This document shows positions 45,335 to 58,717 of a stretch of 64,000 nucleotides of DNA, one piece after another. Below the pieces are notes generated by a model. The model did not search any database. It had not been told where the DNA came from and saw nothing but the letters and a program-made list of their open reading frames with translations. The stretch is taken from the NCBI GenBank assembly GCA_024663395.1, contig JANFAH010000101.1:62001-126000 (forward strand), given 5' to 3'. A program made the translations under genes and the position numbers. Origin of the DNA: Pisolithus tinctorius. Its lineage: Eukaryota > Basidiomycota > Agaricomycetes > Boletales > Pisolithaceae. Position 1 is the first letter of the stretch; every line of letters starts with the position of its first letter.

Positions 45335-46719
45335 ATGCTCCCCTCGACAGTCGGAAAATCGTGGTTTCGCTCGGTATCAATCCAATCGTCGCGGGTTGGT
45401 TACCGAAGACCCAGTGTCTGGTTCCCGCACTGGGGTCGGAGTCGTCTTTTGGTTCCTTGTGTCCGTACCACTCCAAAACAACTGGTCCGCTTCGTTTCGA
45501 ATGTTTCTAGTGCACCAACAACATGGATCGATCGCCTTCCTCCCAGAGTACAACCCTACCTCCACCTTACTAGGATCGATAAACCCATTGGGACACTCTT
45601 ACTGTTCTATCCATGCAGTAGGTCTTCAGGCTGACTCTGCGTGCGCGCAAACCTTGACAAGTCGCGCAGCCTGGTCAATAACGATGGCTTCGTACGCGCT
45701 AGACGCCCCACTTGCGACAAATCTGGCCTATATCGGTCTTTTCGGGCTCGGTGCATTGGTCATGCGAGGTGCAGGCTGTACAATCAATGACATGTGGGAC
45801 AAGAATCTCGACAGGGCTGTAGGTACGTAGACTTTGCCTCGCCTCGCCTGCTTCTTTCGACGGACAAAGTCGGTCCGAACGTATAGAGAGAACGCGGATG
45901 CGACCGCTTGCCCAAGGAGCTCTGACGCGACGCGAAGCGCTTGTGTTTCTCGGCGGACAGCTGGCAGTTGGGCTTTGTGTGCTTCTGCAGTTAAATTGGT
46001 ACAGGTAGGTTGGAGACAATCAACTCGATTCATCTCTCTTGATATTGCTGGCGTCGGCATATTTTTACTGGCTTGATAGCATCCTTCTCGGAGCCTCCTC
46101 GCTTTCGGTGGTTACGATATACCCACTCATGAAGCGAATAACGTATTGGCCACAAGCAGTGCTCGGTACGGTGGCTTTTAACCAACATTCGGCTCCTAAT
46201 ATTTGTCTCGTCTTAGGTCTGGCCTTCAACTGGGGCGCTTTCCTTGGTTGGTCTGCAATAGCAGGTACGGTTAACTGGCATGTCTGTCTTCCTCTGTACC
46301 TTGGCGGTGTCTGTTGGACGCTGGTGTACGACAGTATCTATGCGCATCAGGTAGTGCTGCGACGCGAAACACCGGGCACGTCCTTACGATACTTTTTACA
46401 GGATAAGATAGACGACGTAAAGGCGGGTATACGTTCCACGGCACTACTTTTCGGGGAGAAATCACGGCCTATTCTCAGTGCGCTTTCCGCATCTGCCATG
46501 TCACTCGTGACCTATGCAGGCGTAGTAAATGTACAGGGTGTACCCTTCTACCTTGGAGTAGGTCTTGGAGGAGTTCAGCTTGTCAAGGTACTCTGGAGAA
46601 CCAACTTCGATGACCGAGTCAGTTGCTGGAAGGGGTTTGTCGGGTGTGGGTGGGCGGGTTTCTGGATATGGATGGGTACCTTGGTGGACTATGGAGCAAA
46701 GATTGCCGGCATGTATTAA
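45335..46719 (+). CDS. COQ2: 4-hydroxybenzoate polyprenyltransferase (ubiquinone synthesis)
   Basis: UbiA-family enzyme of the mitochondrial inner membrane that attaches the polyprenyl tail to 4-hydroxybenzoate. ATG 45335 ([20 protein letters not shown]) gives an Arg/Ser-rich presequence. Then come [20 protein letters not shown] and [20 protein letters not shown] followed by [19 protein letters not shown], the first Asp-rich motif. Membrane helices follow ([38 protein letters not shown]). The second Asp motif is [20 protein letters not shown]. The protein ends [11 protein letters not shown], stop 46717-46719. Introns near 45610-45665, 45822-45884, 46006-46075, 46165-46215 and 46352-46400 have normal borders. 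RDI1 ends 257 bases upstream on the same strand. Confidence 0.94.
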
Positions 46720-47012
46720 TCGCATTCCATGGATACGTGCATCTATGATTATATTACAAAATTTGACTGAACAGTACTTGAATAATATAGCATCACATTA
46801 GCCATCATCAAGGCATCAAAAACATAACGGTCGTTAGGGAACAAGGCCTAAACAAAACAGCAGGCCTTTGCTGAAACAAGGGTATAGGGACAATGATGCG
46901 AGCAGAGTTACTAATGAAACAAGATGGAAGAAGTGAAAGGTTACGGGTGATGTCGTAATCTTGAGAAGGCGCACATTCACATTAAGTGGCAGTATGCGGG
47001 AGATAGAAGGAA

Positions 47013-49160
47013 TTAGGGAGCGGTAAGGGCCGGATGGCTGTGGCGGTATTTTAACCAACCCTTGAAACCTACGACGCAAAGCGTCCAACAGAATGCGAAA
47101 CAAGTGACGGCGACGGCGACGTTGAGGAACATCATCATGTCTACAACTCGGGTTTGTGGAAGAATAGAGTGCGAAGTTATTGAACTTACCATCACGGCCC
47201 CTCCTCATAGCTGCAAGAGTAAGTTCTTCCGTACTAAACATAAACATCAAGCCGCCGCATGCCAGAAAGAAGCTTCCCAGGGCTTCTGTAGGGGGCCGAG
47301 AAGGCAACACTGATTTGGGGGGATCCAGCCACAAGAAGAAGTACGTCAAACACCTCATCACCGAAAATCCGAGCAGAAGCCATCCCCATAACTGATGAAT
47401 TTGCACCTGGGCATGCGATATTACTATTGTCCGTCAGCCATGAAAAACCACTCTACCTGGAATAAATATGTCTGAGCATGGGCGCTCATGGCTGCACCAG
47501 TGACACCAATAACGAGGGCAGGGAACGGGTTGAAGCTGCCCCGGTAGCTAGGCGGCTCCGAGATACTGCCCGAGCGCGCAGGCCCAAGTGCCGAGGCGGC
47601 CGAGGCTGCAAGCCACTTCCTGATTCGTCTCGATTCCATACCCATCCCCACAAGCCCCGCAAACCAGAACATGACCTGTGCGCATCTGTTAGGATTGTGG
47701 ATAGGGAGTCACTGAAAAAAGAACTTGCCGCAATACTGATGTGTTGAACCTGCTTTGTGGTGTATGGGTCACCGGGATGCGCACCGAACCTTTCCATCCA
47801 CGTGTTGCTTATGCCATAAAGGAAGATTACTGTTGATTCTACAAGCTCGGCAGAGATATGGTTGCTAATGGGTGAGATATTCCATGCCCAGCCCATTTCC
47901 GAGTGAGAGCCCAAAAAGCGGGCAAATGTGAAGAGGCCGTAGCACCAGAAAATACCACCCTCTGAGAGAGAGAGGACTGAGGTACTGAAGAGACATACGG
48001 GTTCGCTTTACTTACTAATCAAGTGTGCGAGGCAGCCATTTATATAATTGTTCCGGCATCCACCAGTGTAAACCACAATACCAGTAAGGGTCAACCCGAA
48101 AGCGGCGAATACGAGCGATCTCTCCAAAGTAGCACGCGCGATCGTAGTTACTCGCCGAACTAGCGGCTTGGATGGGCGAGACGCTTGAGGAGGCAACACA
48201 TCGCGTAGCGTTTCTTCGGAGTGTCTGGCGTCGAAAAGTGTATGGTCTGATGCTGTTGAAAAAGCAGAACGGTGACCAGCATGTGGGGATGGCTCGTTGA
48301 CCCAAGAAGCTGTATAGTGCTCTAGATCCGGAATTTCACTATCCGCAGATGGTGAATTACTTCGCAAGCGAGACCCTTCCTGGGCCGCAGTGTTGAGTGG
48401 TTTGATTTCATCGTACTCCTCTGGATCCTCTGCCACGAGCCCTGTGTAATCAGATGGCAAGTCGTGTGATTCGTGTCCCAGAATCACGGTATGCCAAAAT
48501 GATTTGAAGGCCGACCTGTCGTCACCCCTCAAATATGCGTAAAGTCGAATGAAGAGAGCAGCGATATCCAGGACAGAGGGTACCAGAGTCAAACAGATGA
48601 CCACGTAACCGTGCGATGAATGGGTTGAGCCATCGTACCTGGATTTCATACAGGGTTTCAAAGGCACCGAGTCGATTGTGTGGCTGATGACGCACTTACA
48701 TGTCAGGGGTTAATTTTCTGTAAAAGGCACTTGCGGCACAACCTACGGCACACAGGAAGTAAAATAGGACTACAGTAAAGGCATGCCAGCGTTGTTTGAG
48801 AGAGCGCAGAGCAATTCCTGTGTAACGTCGTCACAGAGTCAGCCGATGTCATCAGAGATTACATGGTGGGTTACCCGCTGGGAGCACGACGAAGAACGCG
48901 AGCATCATGAAGACAACATGTAACGCCATCAGACCTGGGTAGCGAGGTACATTTGGATCGGGACTGTCTATGTCAATGGACCAATATGAGGGGGGAGTTG
49001 GGAGATGCCAGAGAAGGATATCAGTTTCATTGATCTCTGTAAGGGGTTGACCATGGTGCATGTGCGTGTGCGCGTCATCTCTGACACCAAGGGAGTGAGC
49101 GACAGCGGAGGAGAGGAAGAGGAGCAGCGGGAGCATGCCTATCGGCAAGCGGGAGGGCAT
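47013..49160 (-). CDS. YTP1: Ytp1-like integral membrane protein (DUF2427 + Ytp1)
   Basis: Polytopic membrane protein of unknown biochemical role, related to yeast Ytp1. ATG 49160 gives a signal peptide (MPSRLPIGMLPLLLFLSSAV) then HTHMHHGQPLTEINETDILL, WHLPTPPSYWSID and the DUF2427 helix YPGLMALHVVFMMLAFFVVL. After further helices comes HGYVVICLTLVPSVLDIAAL, a soluble Ser-rich loop, then the Ytp1 region: TLTGIVVYTGGCRNNYINGC, GGIFWCYGLFTFARFLGSHS, MGWAWNISP, VESTVIFLYGISNTWMERFG, VQIHQLWGWLLLGFSVMRCL, FLACGGLMFMFSTEELTLAA. It ends KYRHSHPALTAP at 47013. The His-rich lumenal N-terminus recalls metal-binding copies seen in relatives. Eight or so exons. Confidence 0.87.
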
Positions 49161-49368
49161 GAGTGGCGTACAGTTAAGGCTGGGTCGGCTGGTTTGGAGG
49201 GCAGTCCTTTTATCCCAGCCTTGGCTATTCCTTGGCCATTCCTATCGGACTATGCCGTCATCGCTAACATGGGTCCGACTTTCCTGACTCATCGACCCGT
49301 CGTCCTCGTTTGTCAGCATTCCCACACGCTGACACGACGCGCGTTGATCGGGTGACTCATCGTCATCC
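49161..49368. promoter_or_regulatory. Divergent promoter, YTP1-like and permease genes
   Basis: About 208 bases between opposite start codons. No TATA box or E-box recognised. The permease may start further upstream by an extra exon, since an ATG at 49269 opens only a 28-codon frame. Confidence 0.35.
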
Positions 49369-51607
49369 ATGTGGTCAAAGGCAAGACAAATTATATGGGG
49401 GGACGTGCCATCGTCCGGTGTCGAACGGAGGCTGCTGCTCAAGATTGACTGGTTCATTCTCTCGTACTGTTGCCTTATGGTATCCCTTTTGTCCTTCTTG
49501 ATCCAGGCCGAACCTGACTTCACCTTAGTATTTTACCAACTGTGCGCTCCTTGGCTGACGCAACATCTGGCCACACTGCAACATGTGACTGATATCTTGC
49601 ACAGACCTTGATCGTTCAAACGTAAACAACGCGTACGTGTCGGATATGAAACAAGACCTTAACATGCAAGGTAACCAATTCAACGTATGTCATGCCGCTG
49701 GGTGTACAGTGACTCCGTTCAAGCGCTGATCGTAGCTTGAAGATAATAAGTACCGTTTTCACTTGCGGGTATATTCTTGGCATGATACCAAGTGAGGATC
49801 ACTAGTTCACTCATCGTAAGGTCCGAACCTTAGTAGCTACAGATAACTTAATGCTGCAAGTTGTTACGCCTCGCATATGGTTTCCCCTCGTACAGCTTGT
49901 ATGGGCGACCCTCACCTTTTGGTGCGGTTTTCCAGGCATACATTTCTGCCCGATCTGACGAAATATCAATCAGCTCTAGTACAGTGAAGACCGTGCAGCA
50001 GGTAATGTTTTGTTACCAGAGTTCACGTCACATTCCTGCAGTTCATGAACTAGCTGTACGTCATAAGGTTTTTTCTTGGGATGGCAGAGGCGTCAACGTT
50101 TGTTGGCACTCATTACATTCTCGGGTCGTAAGCCCCTGCTTATATACCCCTCGTTTCTCAATTACATGCCACACCCAGTTGGTATAAGCCGAGTGAACTG
50201 GGAAAAGGATCTGGCTTATTTACTGCGTCTGGACTAATAGGAACCTTGTAAGTTGCCCAGCGGTTCTTCGCAGAAGCAGGTAACGAGACTTCTTTCAGAT
50301 TCTCTGGGGTCCTACAAGGAGCAGTGTACAAGTACGGCATCCTCCCATTTGACGCGCCCTCACCACTCACTTTAATGCAGAAACTTAGGAGGTGTAGCTG
50401 GCCGGAGCGGCTGGAGATGGCTGTGAGTGTTTCGGTAATGCAGGTGAAACAACATACCACGACATCCAGCTTTGTTATAGATGGGGTCATCACCCTCCCA
50501 ATCGCTCTCTACGGCTTCCTTGTGTTCCCCGATGTCCCCGCCACTACGAAAGCCTTCTATCTAACTGAGGAGGTGATGTCCCATAGCCAAACCAATGCTC
50601 TCCGCACGCCCCTTAATTCATTTAGCAGGAACGACTGTTATCATATGAGCGGTTGAAAAGCGACCATGACGTAGATCGGCGCCCACTGTCCTGGGGCCTA
50701 GTCAAGAAAGTGCTTGGGCATTGGCGTTGGTATGCATGCAGTCTGCTGGTAAACTTTCAAGGCAAATCATTGCTACCGTCTTTCAATTGACTTGTGACGG
50801 CCCTTAGTTCGCTGTGTCAGGAGAAACCGAAAGTTTCTCCTCGAATAATCTCATGGGCCAATGGCTATCCTCAATCGGCGATTATTCCGTCGAGCAAGTC
50901 GGTATGTCCAAGATTCGAACCCAAAGGGCGACGGCTCCCAAACCACTGGCCTCCAGATTACTACCCCTCAGGTGTGACGGCTTTCGGTATCGCTTCGACA
51001 TTGATATGTGCGACCTGGACGGATTACGCTCGCGTACGATGGCCCGTGCTCTTGTACATGTCTTTCTGCTGCACTGCCGCTGCCGTATGCATCCTGATTT
51101 GGGCCAGTCCTACCGCGGTTAAGTTCTTAGCATACTGTATGCAACATGTGACATGCGTTTTTCTTCCTGTTCTGAGGCTGCCTGACAGATCTTGCCGGTG
51201 CTTCATATTCAGGTCAGGCGACTACTTTTGCGTAAGTACGCGGATAGTCTCAGCAGTTCACCCAGCGCTCCACTGAAGCCATATATAAAGGTGGGCGAAC
51301 CAAATATGCGCAGATGATAATCAAGAACGAGCTGTGGTACTCGCGTCCATGAAGTTGGATCATCATTCTTCCTTTGTTCCTCTTTGCTCATGATTAAATC
51401 AGCATGTGGAACAATGTGGTAAACGCATGGTGGCCGCTGGTGTTCTACCCTGCAACAGATGCCCCGCGGTTCAAGACAGGGATGATCACGATGATATGTA
51501 CATGTGTTGCTACTGTGATCGTTACTCTTCTGGTGCGGTATCTCGAGCAGAGAGAACAGCGCTCGGCACACGCCTTAGTTGACACACTAGAAGTTACTAC
51601 GCCATAA
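49369..51607 (+). CDS. MFS permease, pantothenate/allantoate (ACS) type
   Basis: Anion:cation symporter family (Dal5/Fen2/Liz1). ATG 49369 gives KARQIIWGDVPSSGVERRLL, a cytoplasmic lead-in found in pantothenate transporters. Helix 1 follows: LKIDWFILSYCCLM, then NVNNAYVSDMKQDLNMQGNQ. Later parts include IWFPLVQLVWATLTF, THYILGSWYKPSELGKRSGL, FVIDGVITLPIALYGFLVFP and FAVSGETESFSSNNLMGQWL, then YYPSGVTAFGIASTLICATW and MWNNVVNAWWPLVFYPATDA. It ends DTLEVTTP, stop 51605-51607. The SETESFSSNNLMGQWL-like block is typical of the Fen2/Liz1 pantothenate branch, but substrate assignment within ACS is unreliable. At least ten short introns; no frameshift. Confidence 0.85.
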
Positions 51608-51961
51608 TTTATACTGGAGAGTGGTAACTTCAAAACGCTCCATTGTGTTTGGGAAACGTAGAGTCGTGATAAGCAGATCTAGTATCAAAATCAGGACATG
51701 TTATGGATACAATATTTGAAGTTCTGAAGACTCTACAGCGTTGCACGTTCCAGACCTACAACAGGAGAATTGCAAACGAAGATCAACATCGCGCAATGAT
51801 GAGCACAGCTCAGATCATAAATAACCAGTGCAGTAATAGGATGATGGATTGAGTTCATCAGAATAAAGAACGGTATGGCAGTGGTATAGCAATCAGGCGA
51901 TATTTTCTGATAAACCAGCTTGCCGAAAGGCGTTAGATGAAGTATCGGTAAATGTAGACCT
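51608..51961. other. Convergent intergenic stretch
   Basis: 354 bases between two stop codons. It is AT-rich, with only a short minus-strand frame that reads through from no start. It serves both 3' ends. No gene seen. Confidence 0.5.
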
Positions 51962-53127
51962 TCAAATCCCAGCGTAAGGCTGCTCGACTGGCTTGGCGAC
52001 AGGCTCTGAAAACGTAGCAGAGTCCATAAGAGAAGGCACAACGGGTGAAACCGGCTGACTAGGGCTTCCGGCACAGAATTGCTGTGGGAGGGTCAACCGG
52101 CGGGAGGGATCATGGACAGGGTTAGGTAAGAGGGGCGGAACTGGTTTACGATCGGAATATTTCCGGGTCAGGTTAGCACCGCCAGTAGGATTGCAGTTAA
52201 AGTCAGATCCTTGAGCAATCGATGGAGGGGAGTTGTGAGGCGAACGGGGTGGATATGGAGGATTCGGAGGAGGTTCACGGTATGGCATTTGATAAGGATG
52301 GGAATGTAGTCGGTAACTACGTTGACGCGATGGTCCCATCATTTGCGTTTGCTGAGGGGTTGCGTAGGAAAACCCGTGAACATGACCAGAAGAACTACCA
52401 CTGAGCCTACGCTTTTCAAGGGAGTTTGTACGAACATTGCTATCTCCGAAGAAATCGGGCATTCCAGGGTCGAAAGTAATGGCTTCAGTAAGTCGGCCAC
52501 GGCGTCGCTTCCGCAAAGTGCAAGTGACGATGATAAACAGAATAACCAATACAACGATACCGACGAGAGTGAAGATGCCACCTTCCAGAGCTGGGTTTTG
52601 CAAGAACGACTTCGGGGCCGCAGCAGTTGCTGACGGCAACGCCATAGCTGTCGTGAGGTAAACAACAGAAGAGCCTGATGTCACCGAGTACACGGAATAG
52701 TCAGTGGTAGTAGAGGGTATTGCCGTTGGTGATGGCGTTGTCTGAGGCTGTGAAGGTGGTTGGGACGTGGTCAAATGAGACGACATGGGAGTGCTGCAGG
52801 GGCCCGATACATATGTCAGACCGAAGATGGGAATATCAGGTAAGAAATATACCTAGTGGTGGGTGAGGAAGACGAATGGGAGCTCGTCGAACTAGACGAC
52901 GATGACGTAGGCGAGGTCGCAAGCACGGAGGTGCCAGCACTGATGACAGTGGTAATATCACTCGTAATCCCGCCTAGCACACTCGATTCGGCTGAGATGG
53001 CAGACACTAGGACAGCATCGCTACAGCTTGGTGAGTCCAAATCACACGCAGAGAGCGATGCCAGACGTACAGGGTAGCCCCCGCCCCGCCGACTGTCATG
53101 AAACACATCGTTTTGGGATAAATCCAT
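51962..53127 (-). CDS. Ser/Thr-rich single-pass membrane protein (Mid2/Wsc-like layout)
   Basis: Two or three exons on the minus strand. The outer part is Ser/Thr-rich ([38 protein letters not shown]), likely heavily O-mannosylated. Then comes one membrane helix, GIFTLVGIVVLVILFIIVTC, a basic stop-transfer TLRKRRRGR, and a cytoplasmic tail rich in Pro, Tyr and Ser (REPPPNPPYPPRSPHNSPPS), ending EQPYAGI. This layout is like fungal cell-surface sensors such as Mid2, but there is no Wsc Cys domain. The signal peptide is not visible from ATG 53127, so an upstream exon (53130-53480) is likely but unresolved. Function inferred from layout only. Confidence 0.65.
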
Positions 53128-53558
53128 CGCAGTTTAGATCTTCAGCACGCACCGTCAAGTAAACCTCGCCTTCTGGCAAAGGAAGGGTGATTACCCCGAC
53201 GACCAGGCATGAAAGTTTCGTTGACAACGAACGTAGAATAATGAGTGACTGTTAAGTTGGAGTAGATATTTACGATGTGAATAGTTTCTGTGTGTGCATG
53301 AGCGCATCCAGAAATGAGCGGCGAGGGAGGGACCTACTCTGCCAGAGGGAATGTTAGAACGAGAAAAAGAGCGACGCAGGACTATCATGACCGAGACCAC
53401 AATTGTCGCCAGCGAAACACCGATATGACGGTTGGCATCACAACACCCCGTCAGAGCCGGGAATTGACAACTATTAGACAAACAAGGAGACGACTTGATA
53501 CACAGGGTAAATACAAGACATTGTAATCAGCCCCCCTCAGAGACGTTTTTCGGGTATT
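53128..53558. other. Region upstream of the Ser/Thr-rich gene
   Basis: About 430 bases. A minus-strand frame (53191-53481) has a hydrophobic stretch (VSLATIVVSVMIVL) that could be the missing signal-anchor exon, but I cannot join it cleanly. The remainder is the 3' flank of BCY1. Confidence 0.35.
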
Positions 53559-55152
53559 CTAATGGGTCCCTCTAGTAATGATTCCATAATTTTCCCCGGC
53601 TCTCCTCTCCATAAGATCCCGGAGTGGACCCAGCAGGCGCGTAAACGCGTGGGCATCCAGAGCAGCGACTTTGAGCTTTGACTGCGAAGGATCGCTCCTG
53701 GTTACAGCACTAACGGTCGCAGCCCTTGGTTCAAGGCGAAGGAGAGATAACTCTAAATAGTCGTAGCCATACCACGTCAGCTACATCAGAAGTGCCCAGA
53801 TGGCTTAAGCACTCACCGCCAAAATAATCGCCTTTCTTGAGGTGACCCACAGTGACTTCACGCCGCTCACCCTCAACGAACTCCTGTGTTTTGGTCACAA
53901 CCGCTTCTCCTTCTTCTATGAAGAAGAAAGTATCCCCCATATCTCCTTGGCTGACCACTGGCTCGCCATCCTGGTATACCCTGCTATAGAGGGTATCGGC
54001 GATCTTGCTCCTCTCGACTGGTTCGAGAGACGACAGGAGTGGAACCGTCGAAAGAAAGTGCTCGTACATAGTCCGCCGTCTGTAGGCAGCCTTTAAAATG
54101 ATGGTGCGAAAGGTGATGCGATCCAACACCCAGACCGTTGAGGGCTCGATGGCTTGCACAGTAGCTGCCCGAGGGTGACCGTACATGAGAGCGAGTTCAC
54201 CGAACGAGCTTCCAGGTTTACACTCCACGACCTTCCGCCCGTAGACAGCGTGATGTCCTGGATGCGCGAGTTTTGTTGAGGACGGCGCATCTGCGGGGGG
54301 CCAAGTGGGAGGCAGAGGTTCCGGGTGGATGTAGCAGTAGAAAAGACCGGACTCGACGACGTAGAAATAGTCACCGACGTCTCCCTGACGGATGACAACT
54401 TCATCCTTTTTCACATGAACTTCTTTCATAGCATTGAGAACGCCAGTCTCCTGTTCTTCGTCAAGATCACGGAAAATGAAGTTATTCGCGATGGATGCTT
54501 TAATACGACGGAGCTGCTCAGGAGTCTTTGGGAAGACGGGCGGTGGATCGTCGTTGCCGTTCTCGACATCGATAGGTTCTGCACTAACAGATGCACGGCG
54601 GGACATAGTGGAAGCATGCGCTCGTAAATAGTCATTCGTGATTCCCGAAACTGGGAAAGATGATCTAGGCGCATGCCCCACATCAAACCTTGCAAAGGAA
54701 TTTGGATCCGTGGAATGAGGAGAGGTTGGGGGAACTTCACGAGGCTCAAATGAGAAGGATGAGAAATCCGGGGTGCTGCTGACTCCGGCACCGTTGTTGT
54801 CCCCGGAGAGTAAGGCATTTCCGGGTACGTTCAAAGTGCCGAAAGGTCTAGAGGAGGGATTGGTGGGGAGAGTGGACGGGCGACGGGCAAACGAAGAGAC
54901 AGGTGTAGGCGTGGAATTGCGGGAGGAGAAATAAAGGGGGGAATCAGTATAAAGTTCTTCGGGAATTTCGTGCATAGACGGACGACCGCGTTGAACGAGC
55001 TGGCCAAGTACGTCTCGCATACGCGTACGCTGCTCCTCTAGACGCATGTTAAACCAGTTAGCACAGAATTGGAGCGCGTCTTTTGGCTGTACACGGTGCG
55101 CGTCACGGGTCAGATCAGCTATGAGGGAATCGAAAGTCGACTGTAAAGCCAT
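53559..55152 (-). CDS. BCY1: cAMP-dependent protein kinase regulatory subunit
   Basis: Binds and inhibits PKA catalytic subunits until cAMP rises. The ATG at 55152 (MALQSTFDSLIADLTRDAHR) opens the dimerisation/docking helices (QPKDALQFCANWFNMRLEEQ). A Ser/Pro-rich linker and the inhibitor site RRASVSAEPID (phospho-acceptor Ser) follow. First cyclic-nucleotide domain: VVIRQGDVGDYFYVVESGLF, FGELALMYGHPRAATVQAI. Second: EPVVSQGDMGDTFFFIEEGE, then YFGE across an intron to LSLLRLEPRAATVSAVTRSD. It ends RRAGENYGIITRGTH, stop 53559-53561. Without that intron (GTGAGT donor) the frame would end falsely at 53731. An upstream in-frame ATG at 55227 adds 25 residues not typical of the family. Confidence 0.94.
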
Positions 55153-55489
55153 TGGGTTGGACGATGCGACGGGTAACTTATACAACCTGGCTTGCTTTAT
55201 TGCTGTGAGGCTCGGGCGCTGAGCCAATAGCCACCGTCACCTGCCTTTCTCGTCGCAGTCACAATGACTACAAAACACTACACAGAAATCCAGCATGCCA
55301 TTCACAAGTACACGTTACTTAAATAAAGGAGAAACCTCTACAAATCACATTGGATTCAAATGTTGGGAAGCGCAAGGCGACACCTCGCCACTCTTCCGAA
55401 TATCAATACAACGATCCGCACATAAGGACAACGAACTGAGCGAGTGCAAAGCAAAATGTAAGGGAAAACGAGCATCCGACACCTCCTTG

Positions 55490-57010
<1,521 letters not shown>

Positions 57011-57360
57011 CTTCGTCAGAGATGGCAAGTGTAAGAACGGCTTGACTTGGTTCTAAATCCTTGGTTGGGATATCGATATCGCAAAGAGCTGGTATGGCAG
57101 GCTGGTGGCGTCTCACTGGCACTAACAGCAGTCCCACTTGCCCAGCATACTGTAATCGGAGTCACTGGATCAGATCTCAGAGCCCACCTCACACGGCACG
57201 TGACTAGCTACCAGCCAAATTTTGCTCAGCCCAAGGCGCGGCAAAACTCCTGTCAGGTTGTCCATATACATATCATAGAGGCAAGTGACGTTTGGATAGC
57301 TGCGAGCTCTTGGCTAAATCAAGCCAGTGCTGTATATCACGGTATTTTGGCGCAAACCAC
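57011..57360. promoter_or_regulatory. Divergent promoter, PHO85 and Utp12-domain gene
   Basis: 350 bases between start codons with an E-box CACGTGA at 57197-57203. No WD40 coding sequence fits in this space, which bears on the shortness of the Utp12 gene. Confidence 0.45.
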
Positions 57361-58600
57361 ATGGATTCTGCTCCTCGTTCGAAAAAACCGCGCACCAAGT
57401 CTTCGTCGCGTAAAAGCGAAACGAAAAGTACAGCGACGCGCCTCAACGAAGTACTCTTAGACAGCGAAGAAACAGTCGTGGTAGGCTTTCCACCATCCGT
57501 TGCAATACCTTGATCCTGACATGTCAGACCGCGCCAAAAAATGCCCGCTATGCCGAGTCGTCTTCGCTTGCCATACACTCTGGTGTGGAGCTAGGTCAGG
57601 ATGAGGTCATGGACGACGTCCCCGCATCACGGGAAGCAGACGGCACACTTGACGCTGACCTAGCTGAACTCAGCCTTGGGCAAAGACTTACAGCCATAGG
57701 AGGGGATAATGTCAAGACCCGGAATACAGACAGTGATGAAGAAGTCTCTTCAAGAGAACAAAAAAGACAGAGCATGCCAGATATCGTCCCTGCACATTCG
57801 TTAACACGGACTCTCATACAAGCACTACATTCATCTGATTCAGGTTTGCTGGAAACCTGTCTAAACCATTCAGACACGTCCCTAATACGCAACACGGTCA
57901 GGCGACTACCGCCTCAGTTATGTCTACCATTACTTCTTGCGTGCGTGGAAAAATTAGCAAGAGGTGCAAGGGCTGCAAACATGAAAGGAGGTGGGGGTGG
58001 AGCTAGTTCTCAAAGGGCCATGGTGTTGATAACGTGGATCAAAACAACGCTTACTGTGCATAGCAGTCACCTTATAGCTGTACGTCTGATTATGATCGTT
58101 TTGGCCGTGATGTCACGCTTTCATTTACACAGATGCCCGATCTAGTGGCAAGGCTGGCAGGTCTTCACGCCACGCTAACATCACGGCTCGCCTTACAAAA
58201 CAGCTTGTTGTCGTTGAACGGCAAGTTGGACATGGTACTCTCTCAGATAGAAATGCGTTCGTCATCAGCACCCGCTCCTTTGAAGTTGAAGAAAGATGGC
58301 AACTCTCGTCCGGATAGTGAGCGCCAGCCCACCCGTTACGTTGAGGGCGACAGCGAAAACGAAGATGTAGATGCGGAGGAGATGGCTGCAGAACCACTAG
58401 TAGAGAGTGATGGCGAGGAGGGAAGTATAGAGGACATCGAATTGGGCGGCGAGGAAGAAGACGGGGAAGAAGACGGGGAATATTCAGAGGGTGGAGAGGA
58501 CTCCGATTCCGGAAGCAGCGCCCCAGTTTTAAATGGATTTATCGACGACGAAGCAGAGGAATTCGATGACGATGAAGATGAGGACGATGAGAGTGAGTAG
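57361..58600 (+). CDS. Utp12-domain protein, Utp5/WDR43-like without WD40 repeats
   Basis: Likely nucleolar factor of the small-subunit processome. ATG 57361 opens a basic, NLS-like start (MDSAPRSKKPRTKSSSRKSE) and an acidic linker. The Utp12 domain follows: LSLGQRLTAIGGD, LTRTLIQALHSSDSGLLETC, IRNTVRRLPPQLCLPLLLAC and MVLITWIKTTLTVHSSHLIA, then after an intron MPDLVARLAGLHATLTSRLA and LLSLNGKLDMVLSQI. The C-terminus is highly acidic (EEEDGEEDGEYSEGGED, DDDEDEDDESE). Yeast Utp5 has a WD40 propeller before this domain; here the gene is only about 380 codons and the promoter of PHO85 lies immediately upstream. Stop 58598-58600. Confidence 0.83.
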
Positions 58601-58717
58601 ACCACAACTGCGTGATTTCTGCAGACTTCATCGCAGGGATTCGGGGATTACTTGTCACTAATGTCAGAATCGGGTACATGGAAAGCGGATGTGTTCATTG
58701 AAAATATGCAACCTACT

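Noticed and set aside
50900..50925. tRNA-like string (GGGTTCGAATC on the minus strand)
   Set aside because: The putative T stem pairs mostly through G-U. No matching acceptor, anticodon or D arm is found, and it lies in an intron of the permease gene.
53731..53820. Apparent truncated C-terminus of the PKA regulatory subunit
   Set aside because: A GTGAGT donor followed by a TTTAG acceptor restores the second cyclic-nucleotide domain, so the gene is intact.
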